Shown here one piece after another: positions 36,401-45,580 of a stretch of 64,000 nt of DNA. The notes under the pieces are model-generated. The model saw nothing but the letters and a program-made list of their open reading frames with translations, did not search any database and was not told the origin of the DNA. The DNA is from Hyalella azteca. Its lineage: Eukaryota; Arthropoda; Malacostraca; Amphipoda; Hyalellidae. The position numbers were made by a program, and so were the translations under genes. The stretch lies in NCBI RefSeq assembly GCF_000764305.2, contig NW_025936154.1:1-64000 (forward strand). Direction: 5' to 3'. Numbering within the stretch: position 1 is the stretch's first letter; each line of letters begins with the position of its first letter.

Positions 36401-39400
36401 AGAATATCTGTCTAAAAATTATCGATTTATTTTTTGTTATAATTTCGTTTTTTTTCACTGATATCTCATCCTTTATAGGCAACTGCACCTCGGACCAGTT
36501 TGTGTGCGTGAGCTCCGGCATGTGCGTTAACCAAATGTATGCGTGCGATGGTATGAACAACTGCGGCGACTACAGCGATGAACAAAACTGTACGTCTCAG
36601 AAAATTAATGTAATAAAGTCTGAATTTTGTAATAAAAAATACAGTGGAGTCCCTTAAGTCGACCGATATATAGAATCGACATAGTATGAAATTGATGCAA
36701 TATTCATACAAAATCGAGACTCAGAAATAAAGTTGACTGAAAAGAGGAAATCAGCTTCAGTTTGCTGCCTGTATCAGCGCAAGAAAGTTTTAAGACTCTA
36801 TACTTTGATTTACATTGAGCTTCTACGCAGATTTGTTCACTAGAAATTACTTTACAGGGAAGGAGACGAATTAAAAAATATATATATTTTAGTTCAGAAA
36901 AAATTTCTGACTGGCAATTTCAATTATTTATTATGGTATAAATCGATTCAGAAGTCGACCTTTTCAGAAGCAGACGCTCCTCCTGGAAATGATTGTCGTC
37001 AACTTCCGGGGTTCCACTGAATTTTTTAATGTAAAATACCAGATTATGCGAATGAAACGAAATTTAAAAAAAACCTAATTCATTTTAAAGGATCTAATTT
37101 AAGTAGTATAAACCAAATGCGGGAGAGAAGAAGCATGACTCCAAATATGGCGCACAAGTGGACTATGTACAAGCTGAAAAAAAATGATTACGTAGCGTAG
37201 TAATTTACCGAGTGTGAAATGAAGTTACTTGTTACATAAAATTAAAATTTAAAACTTACCACAATTATTCGAAAAAAAGAGGATGCTAAAAATTAATGAC
37301 AATATTCCATCAGTAAAATGAGCAAAATACACATAGAAACTCCATAAACTCCTTAAAACAAACACTATTAGTTTTGCCCCACTTGTCCCCCTTCCGATCT
37401 TACTATTTGATATTGACAATCCCGTCTTCACATTTTATCAAGCAATCCTTGCATCTCATTTGACGAAACTTCTCCTCTATAAGGCTGAAAGTACAAATTA
37501 TGCATGAGAAAACGATGTTGTGGTGAAATAATCTTTAAATTGTATTAGTGCTATAAAGTGTATTGATTCAGGCTTTAGTGACAGCATTATTTTAATATTA
37601 TATCTTCGTTTTTCCATGTAGGCAATTGCACAGAGCGGTTCGTTTGTCAGAATAATGGTATGTGCATTTCTTTTCGGAAAGTGTGCAACGGCCACAACGA
37701 TTGCGGCGACTACAGCGACGAACGAGACTGTGAGGAATGAAAATATTGCATGAATTAGTCTTAATGTGATAGATTTTAAAACAAGATTTCCAATCTTCGT
37801 TATTATATGTAGATACCAATATTTGATATATCAAAACTAATTTGTGAAAGTGATGAATTCACGTGAGAACTGATATGAGAAACGAATAAAAAAATGTATG
37901 GAAGAATTTTGTAATTCATCCTTTCATTTTCGTATTTTTTAAAGGGTTGAAAATTATTGAACACCATTATTATCATAGATGTCTTTTCGTTAACAAATTC
38001 ACTCATCATAACATCTGAAATGAACACATTCGTTTAGAAAACGTTGAATTCGTAGAAAAACCTATCCACAATTGGTAATTAGTTATTTTAAATTTATTAT
38101 TTGACGTAACCGTCATTATATAGATTATATATATTTATTTAAACATTATATTTACATTAACCAGGTAACTGCACGGCCGATCAGCTAGCTTGTGAAGACA
38201 ACGGCATGTGCATTGATTGGATCTTTGTATGCGACCGACACCCCAACTGTGAGGACGGCAGCGACGAGAGAAACTGCACGGGTATCCGCTCCCATGTGAC
38301 GTTGAAATAACGTTGATTTAGCGCTGTTTCAACGAAATCAAATCGTAATCAAATTTGTTTCTGCTATGCGAGTTTGTTCGGCTTGATCTCCCCTTTCTGT
38401 TGAGTTTCACGGGAATTATGTCCCGGCAATGCATGCGCTATATTCACTTACTTTATTCTTTATTCTTTCATACACAGAAGCAACACAGCACGACTCAATA
38501 GAAAGAGAAAAAAAATGCTATTTAGAAATAAATGCTTCCAGGTGAAAGGCCTATACAAGCTATAAAAAAAGCTTCGCAGGCGTAATAGGTGACGAGTATG
38601 AACGTAATAGTGGCAACAAGTACAACAGAAATGAATAAAAATATTAAATTCTAAAGTAAAGGCAGTACATAAGTAAATTGTCACAAGAAAAAAAACTATA
38701 TGATAAACCACGTTAAATTAATATTGAGCAAGAATATGAGCACGAAATTTTGTCTTTAAAACGGATTTAGAACAGTTTATTCTGAAATCATCAGGCAGTT
38801 CATTAAAATGTTTTACACAATTAAAAACAGTACCATTTTTCTCTATTTCTAAACGGACCGGTGGAAGGTTGAGACGAACGCCTCTGGTATCATGGAAATG
38901 ATGAGGAACAAGAGGATCAAAAAAACTTTCAGAGAGACGCTGATCATGAAAAAGTGCCCTATTCATAAACTGTAAAAGCTTAAATTTATACATGCCGTCG
39001 AATTTCAGGATTTTTGACTGTCTATATAATTCATTGGTACGAATCAATGGCACATAATTAACATATCGAACCCTATAAGGATTGACCGCAGTGTCCTGTT
39101 CATCAACGTGATAACCGGTTTTTTTGAACAGATAGGCACTCCACCCCATATTACAAGGGTATTAGAAAATTTAGATAAAAACAACGAATAGAAGAGCGTT
39201 CTTAACGAGGAGAAAGTTAAGACACTTGATAGAGCATGTAACACTCCATGGGCTTTGCTAAGTCCCTGGCAAACGGAAGTAATATGTTTTTTAAAAGACA
39301 TTTTATTGTCAAGGATTAAGCCTAAATAACGAAAATCGTCAACCCATTCTAAAATTGATCCATTAAAAGTGATTTTCCTAGGGGCGACAACAGGTCTAGA

Positions 39401-42400
39401 CGTAAAAAGCATCAGTTTAGTTTTATCGGTGTGTGCCACTAACTTATTTACTAACAGCCATCTTGACAAGTCTGCTGACAGATCCGAAATGCTATCACAC
39501 GCTTCATCGTAGGTACCTTTCGAGATATAAAAAACGGCATCATCAGCAAAAAGCTTGCAGTTCGCATTGGAAGAAGAGGCGGTATCATTTATGAAAATAT
39601 TAAAAATAAGAGGCCCCAGAACAGAGCCCTGGGGTACTCCAATCGTGATTGGTCTTGAGGGCGATTTGTACTCGCACAATGAAACATATTGTTCCCTATT
39701 GGTTAGATATGACTTTATACTATACTATATTCACAGATTAAAAAAAAAGAAGTCTAGTCCAAAGATTTTATCAACTCGAAGAGTTTTCATTTTCATTAAA
39801 ATCAAGTTTGAATACGCTGACAGGGTCATGTTCAATTCTATGAAAACTTTATCTGTAAATCGTACACTTGTTTCTTACTTCATTCGAATATAAGATGGTC
39901 TCTAATTCATTATTAAATGATGAATTTTCTCACTCTCAGGTCTCTGCACGCACGTTGAAGTGCAGTGCTCGAACAGGAACCAATGTATATACGAGTGGGA
40001 GGTGTGCGACGGCTACAACAGCTGTGGCGACTATAGTGATGAGCAGAACTGTGAGTGATGTTAAAGACAACAGCTGTGGCGACTATAGTGATGAGCAGAA
40101 CTGTGAGTGATGTTAAAGACAACAGCTGCGGCGACTATAGTGATGAGCAGAACTGTGAGTGATGTTAAGACAACAGCTGCGGCGACTATAGTGATGAGCA
40201 GAACTGTGAGTGATGTTAAAGACAACAGCTGCGGCGACTATAGTGATGAGCAGAACTGTGAGTGATGTTAAGACAACAACTGCGGCGACTATAGTGATGA
40301 GCAGAACTGTGAGTGATGTTAAAGACAACAACTGCGGCGACTATAGTGATGAGCAGAACTGTGAGTGATGTTAAAGACAACAGCTGCGGCGACTTTAATA
40401 ATAAGTGGAGGAAATCATATGATCTTCACCACATGACTGCATTCATATCCTATATCATACGACTGACGTCACCTTCCACTAAAATTAAGCATTAAACTGC
40501 GTGTGATGCGTTCTTTTTGATATAAATTATTAGTTCAGCATCAACCGTGACAGTAATATCGTGCGTACAAAGAAATTTTTTTAGAAACCATGGTCAAGTA
40601 ACTTAGATGTGATTATTTGGTAACAACTCACACACTCTGAAGAAATAATGCACTATAATGATTTCGACGCTATATAATAATTAGAAAATTGATAATAATT
40701 TCTTCAGAACAAAACATAATTTGATCTTCTGGTTTCTTCAATTCGCATTTTCAAAATTTATGTACGAAGGTATATAAATATGTACGTACAATTAGCTGCG
40801 TTTGTAATACTGTAACGATGAAAAAACACTTTTTTTCAAATAATATTAATGTACTTCGTACCGTTAATTTATCTATTGTGTAATCAGTTTCGTAAATTAC
40901 GTATGATTTGTGTGCTTCACGTGCATGATACACCGTCCTGTTTCACATACGGTGAAATATAAAAAAAACCTGTGGTGTATAAGCCACTTTATATCTTTGC
41001 GTTCAACTCAAAAATAACTTATCAACTTATTCAAGAACGAAAATATCTCACTAAGTTTATTTCCAGCCTCGAAGTTGCTGTGGGCTCACACCAAAGCCAA
41101 CTAGGCCCAAGCATCATCATTTATATTTATGGCTCGTGATCGTCCATCGACTCAACTTCTCGGCTTTCAAGGGTGCAATTAATTAATGTCCATTGTAGTC
41201 AACCATTTAATAATCCAGGTTTAAGTCCAAGCTCTGAACTTTCCTGAAATCAAAAACTAAGTATAAGAAATGCTAAAGATACTTGTTGAGTATTTACAAT
41301 GATAATACATGTCTACTAATACATACTTATTGAAACAATATACACTTCATAACTATTCTGAATAATATTTACACTTGACAGTCAACACTTCAACAGCCTA
41401 CAGTAACAACAATATACACACCTCCTTCACGACTCCGTCCGACACAATGACTAATCTAGAGCTCCTAAAGTACGGACGTTAACGAGATGTTGGTTTCCTC
41501 TGAACATAAAATTATAGAATTCAATTGTCTTATTTAAAACCTTAACAAAGTCTTAAAAATGATGAAATTTAGGCTAATAATAATACTAATAATTTAATCT
41601 AACCTCAATTTATAAAAATTCCTCTTGTGAATGATTACAGAACATCATGATGACACATTTTACAGCAATTTCTATATATTTATTTTTATCCAACTTATTT
41701 TCTGCCAGGCAACTGCACAGATAAATTCGTGTGCGAAGATAGCGGCATGTGCATTCATAATTTTCAAGTATGCGACGGCTACCTGCAATGCGACGACTAT
41801 AGTGATGAACGAGACTGTGAGTGATGAGGACTCACTTTAATCTAAAATATATTAAAGTGAGATTCAAATGATTTGAAATGTATTTTGCTATTGGATCAAT
41901 TGATTTACGAGAAAGTCAACTTACATCAAGGTTATAATGATAATTGAAAAAATAATTATCGACTTTGAAGTATAAGTAATTTGAATTCATTACTTACTAG
42001 GTAACTGCACTACTTATGAGTTCAAGTGTGGCAACGGCATTTGCATTTCTCAATGGTATTTATGTAACGGGTACGACAACTGCGGAGATAATAGCGATGA
42101 ACAAGGCTGCCCGACTGTGCTTCCAGGTATGATATGTTAATGTTTTTTTTATACAAAGAACATATTCTTGCCAATTCTAACAGAAAAATTCGCCGAGTTA
42201 GGTTTTTAAGTTAACCCTAGAAGGGTTAAACTAAGGGCAGAAGTGGTTAATCCAGGTCAACCCTTTCTACATAACAAATCTTATACACTGCACCTCACTA
42301 ATCACGTTAGTATGAATAATACATAGATAAAGAGAGTTAATATGTGCTTTCTTTGACCTCTTCTCATTAGCTATGATATAGATATATTGTTAATAGTTAT

Positions 42401-44507
42401 ATTAATCAGTGGAAAACGGGTTAAATTTTATTTAGGCCAGACGTATCCCGATGTGCAGGAGAATGTTACCCGTGGTTGTTCACATGCGAGAACAACGGCA
42501 CATGCATTCCGGCGGAGTGGGTGTGTGATGGTGACAGCGATTGTGAAAATCGAACCGATGAAGTGAATTGTGAGTTAGAAATGCACTCAAGAGCGATTGT
42601 TTATGCGTATTTTCTTGCAAGAAATGACGCGAAGCCTAAATAATTTTATTTATTCTCGAGGACTTCCCACCAGGCAAATGACTTTAAAAATATTTAATTG
42701 ACGTTGATTCAATTAAGCAAAGTTTTTATTCACGTCGATTCAACGTCAGATTCCTGGCGGGTTGGTCCTACTCATTAACATATTATCCTTATGCGACAAT
42801 TACCCGCATTAAAATCAAGTGCTGTTTAAAAAATTATTGAATAATGAAATAAAAATCTGAGTGAATATTGTTTTCTAAGAAAAATATCATAACACTTCCT
42901 TGGCCAGGTACATGCACTTCGGAGCAGTTCGAGTGCGACAACGGCTACTGCCTACGGCCGTGGTTGAGATGCAACGGCTACAACGAGTGTGGCGACTTTA
43001 GCGACGAGCAGAGCTGTGGGTGACGTTTATGTGGGAAATATAACATAACATAACATATGTCGGCGCTGAAGTGTAGGCCTGATGTGGCCTGTCACCGATT
43101 CTCTTACGGTTGATGATCAAAGACTCGGGGCTAATTTTAAAACAAAAGCAAAAAAGTGTTGAAATTAATTCAACGGTGCACAAATACTAAGAAAAAATAC
43201 CAAATTATAAAGTCATAATTGGAGTAAATTATAGAATGAAAGTTGACTGAATGTTAGAACGAATTAAATTTTTTCGTCCAATTTCTGTTATTTGTTAGAT
43301 GAAATCCAAATCGTTACCTTTTCGTAGCTATATGACAAGATATTTGTACCAAACATATAGCGCATATAACATAAGTTGACAGGATACTTGTACCAAACAT
43401 GTAGCGCATATGACGTAAGTTGACAGGATACTTGTACCAAACATGTAGCGCATATGACAACCAAACATGTAGCTCATATGACGTAAGTTGACAGGATACT
43501 TGTACCAAACATGTAGCTCATATGACGTAAGTAGACAGGATAATTGCACCAAACATGTAGCGCAGGGACGCAATATTTTTGGAGAATGGATTCAGTTGTT
43601 TTTTAAACTTGAGTCGTAATGAGTGTCCGGTGGAGAGATTCACTTAATATAAACGAAAAATATATGCTTCTCCAAAATCAAATAGACTTGTTTAAAATGA
43701 TAAGGAAATCATCCATATCTGAGTTCTCGATTTTAAATCAGTCATGTTAGCCCCCGACAGATGCACTGCAAATCACTTCGTGTGCTTTGTCAGCCCCTAA
43801 ATACATTTGTTTTGAATTAAATAAGTGAAATCATCAAATTTAGGCAGTTAATTTTGACTGGATTCTCTTAATGTCCTTACCAGGCAACTGCACGGCAGAC
43901 CAGTTTGTGTGCGAGGCCAGCGGGATGTGCCTGAACGCGTGGAGTTTGTGCGACGAAGTTGACGACTGCGGCGACTCCAGCGACGAGCAAAACTGCGCGC
44001 AAATGGAGGATGGCGGTGGAGTGAAGGATGGCGGGGGAGTGAAGGATGGCGGGGGAGTGAAGGATGGCGGGGGAGTGAAGGATGGCGGGGGAGTGAAGGA
44101 TGGCGGGGGAGTGAAGGATGGCGGGGGAGTGAAGGATGGCGGGGGAGTGAAGGATGGCGGGGGAGTGAAGGATGGCGGGGGAGTGAAGGATGGCGGGGGA
44201 GTGAAGGATGGCGGGGGAGTGAAGGATGGCGGGGGAGTGAAGGATGGCGGGGGAGTGAAGGATGGCGGGGGAGTGAAGGATGGCGGGGGAGTGAAGGATG
44301 GCGGGGGAGTGAAGGATGGCGGGGGAGTGAAGGATGGCGGGGGAGTGAAGGATGGCGGGGGAGTGAAGGATGGCGGGGGAGTGAAGGATGGCGGGGGAGT
44401 GAAGGATGGCGGGGGAGTGAAGGATGGCGGGGGAGTGAAGGATGGCGGGGGAGTGAAGGATGGCGGGGGAGTGAAGGATGGCGGGGGAGTGAAGGATGGC
44501 GGGGGAG
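33467..44507 (+). CDS. LDLa gene B: secreted 12-domain LDL-receptor class A protein with VKDGGG tail
   Basis: ATG AAG at 33467-33472 with a gtaaga donor; signal-peptide exon 34046-34133 (core [14 protein letters not shown]). LDLa exons: 34665-34775, 35040-35147, 35930-36040, 36479-36589, 37622-37729, 38165-38281, 39940-40050, 41709-41816, 42001-42126, 42459-42569, 42908-43015, 43884-44507. Lengths 111-108-111-111-108-117-111-108-126-111-108 equal gene C. Domain features recur one for one: domain 5 and 8 lack one residue in the first loop, 6 ends NCTG, 9 ends PTVLPG, 10 starts ECYPW. Domain 12 runs in frame into QMEDGGG and about 27 VKDGGG units and is cut by an N at 44508, so the true stop is unseen. 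Secreted, calcium-dependent modules are predicted; ligand unknown. Introns 6 and 7 hold a LINE fragment and a 52-bp repeat array. Confidence 0.85.
33811..33968. mobile_element. 158-bp MITE-like element (CACTCAG ends)
   Basis: The ends CACTCAGGGAAAT and ATTTTTCTGAGTG are inverted repeats. The interior contains GTGCTACGTGCAGAAAGTGA, whose reverse complement recurs near 24290 and in part near 23040. Related ends (TTTCTCTGAGTG) are seen near 24550 and 62726. In gene B, between the MK exon and the signal-peptide exon. Confidence 0.5.
35337..35795. mobile_element. 459-bp MITE with Harbinger-like terminal repeats
   Basis: The left end GGGCCGTACTATCAAA and right end TTTTGATAGTACGGTCC are inverted repeats. 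The left end differs by one base from the first 16 bases of the Harbinger element at 47984. An internal CCGTACTATCAAAG (about 35410) and nested inverted repeats (CATGGTTGAA..AAGGTTGACC at about 35470, complement near 35703) make it strongly fold-back. Between LDLa exons 2 and 3 of gene B. Confidence 0.65.
38448..39735 (-). mobile_element. 5'-truncated non-LTR retrotransposon (jockey-type LINE), antisense in gene B intron 6
   Basis: The minus-strand RT palm and thumb reads [37 protein letters not shown] (FADD box), then a C-terminal [14 protein letters not shown] region. Two frames overlap at about 39149-39044, showing a one-base frameshift. Upstream of SYLTNRE the homology ends, as expected for 5' truncation. 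The 3' end carries AGAATAAAGAATAAAG tail repeats. Inactive. Confidence 0.85.
40023..40395 (+). repeat. 52-bp tandem repeat spanning the exon 7 3' half and its splice donor
   Basis: Unit: GTGAGTGATGTTAAAGACAA, CAGCTGCGGCGACTATAGTG, ATGAGCAGAACT. Seven complete copies and one partial, two or three of 51 bp (one A lost). Each copy holds [10 protein letters not shown] coding sequence and an identical AACT/gtgagt donor. The first is the real end of LDLa exon 7. The minus-strand hydrophobic ORFs here (LTVLLITIV units) are antisense artefacts. Confidence 0.9.
40396..41708. other. Intron 7-8 of gene B
   Basis: AT-rich intron following the 52-bp array. Nothing recognisable. Confidence 0.4.
43035..43180 (-). 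mobile_element. LINE 3'-end fragment
   Basis: On the minus strand CGGTGACAGGCC...GGCCTACACTTCAGCGCCGACA resembles the 3' end of the LINE at 45581 (CAGGCC..GGGCCTA..CTTCAGTGCCGACA). Both are followed by a short tandem tail, (ATGTT)n here and (ATTCT)n there. Confidence 0.5.
43330..43565. repeat. 44-bp minisatellite
   Basis: Five to six copies of a unit containing ACTTGTACCAAACATGTAGC and GCATATGACGTAAGTTGACA, one shortened. Intron between LDLa exons 11 and 12 of gene B. The minus-strand ORFs in it are repeat artefacts. Confidence 0.85.
44020..44507 (+). repeat. Coding 18-bp minisatellite (about 27 VKDGGG units) of gene B, ending in an assembly gap
   Basis: Near-perfect array of GTGAAGGATGGCGGGGGA, almost invariant compared with the gene C array. 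It runs into an N at 44508. The real length is probably not represented. Confidence 0.9.
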
Positions 44508-44508
44508 N

Positions 44509-44650
44509 CTGCGGCGACTATAGTGATGAGCAGAACTGTGAGTGATGTTAAAGACAACAGCTGCGGCGACTATAGTGATGAGCAGAACTGTGAGTGACGT
44601 TAAAGACAACAACTGCGGCGACTTTAGTGATGAGCAGAACAGTTAGTGAC
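44509..44650 (+). repeat. Three 52-bp units directly after the gap
   Basis: Starts mid-unit at CTGCGGCGACTATAG immediately after the N. Two full donors (AACT/gtgagt) follow, then a diverged unit ending GAACAGTTAGTGA. In gene B this repeat belongs after LDLa exon 7, not after the VKDGGG tail, so the junction is suspect. Confidence 0.8.
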
Positions 44651-45127
44651 ATTATTACTATTGAAATTTTTAATGAGATTCACCTTGAAAGTTGCGGAAT
44701 AATCAGGATCGTAGAACCATCAAAGTATAAAATTATTTTTCTTTGCTCTGATAAAATAATTACATTAGAACTTGTTGCATGATTTGCTAGTGTCTTAGGT
44801 AAGAGCTCCGAAGTTCTTATTGCCCTTTCTAAAATATTTATAACGCAAGTTATAGGATTTAGCCTGTACTTGATCGTCACGCTTAGTCACTCAGTGTAGA
44901 ATCTTGAAATTCAGTAAGACTATTTTATATAATCTAAAATGAATAAATTAATTAAAATTAAATCTCTAAATTAATCTTCGTAACATTAATTAGGCTAATC
45001 ACCCGACGATTTGTAAAAACTCTCCGTAAAGTCAATTATATATCACGATACATTCTATACAGTTATATTATATATTCAAGAGGAAATTATTGCTAATGTT
45101 ATTTACACTAGTTTTGAACTCTACCAG

Positions 45128-45235
45128 GCAACTGCACTGAGAAATTCGTGTGCGAGAACAGCGGCATGTGCATTGCCAGCTGGCGAGAGTGTGACGGATA
45201 TAACAATTGCGGCGACTACAGTGACGAACGGGACT
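45128..45235 (+). pseudogene. Orphan LDLa exon of domain-8 type
   Basis: A 108-bp phase 1-1 exon with an AG acceptor and gtgagt donor, encoding [15 protein letters not shown]...[10 protein letters not shown]. By sequence and length it matches domain 8 of genes B and C. It has no following domain-9 exon, but it is preceded by 52-bp units that derive from domain 7. It therefore looks like a piece (7-8) of a further or displaced gene copy, perhaps the missing continuation of gene A. The splice sites are intact, so it could still be used. Confidence 0.7.
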
Positions 45236-45580
45236 GTGAGTGATTGATTTAAATTTAAAAGGAATTAGTTTTAAGACAAAAATATTTAGTGACTACATCT
45301 TTATTCTTACCCTGTTCATATACATTCTATATAGAATTGTAGTAAATTGTATTCCCCTTGAGTTTCGGATTTGACTCCATGAATTTCGATATTACAATCG
45401 TAGAGTTTTCCTTGGGAAAAATTAGTCCAAATTTGATAGCTAATTTTGTCTCCTAAAAAAGTGTCCAGCGATTAAATTCGCATTGTACCCTCCCTCATTG
45501 GAATGGGCTAAAAACACTGTTTTTGATCAGTTTGCGCCCTGGAATGATTAAGGAATTAACAAAAATGTAAATCACTAAGT
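45236..45580. other. Spacer after the LDLa cluster
   Basis: AT-rich, no feature seen. Confidence 0.4.

Noticed and set aside
40113..40331. Hydrophobic minus-strand ORF ([11 protein letters not shown] units) resembling membrane protein
   Set aside because: Antisense of the 52-bp LDLa-derived repeat; the hydrophobicity is a by-product of SDEQN codons read backwards.
40023..40395. 52-bp repeats as CRISPR or as an array of micro-exons
   Set aside because: No spacers. A 29-base internal exon per unit would break frame and lacks a convincing acceptor polypyrimidine tract.
43848..44612. 226- and 254-codon minus-strand ORFs (HSPAIL and RHPSLP repeats)
   Set aside because: Antisense shadows of the 18-bp minisatellite, running through an N.
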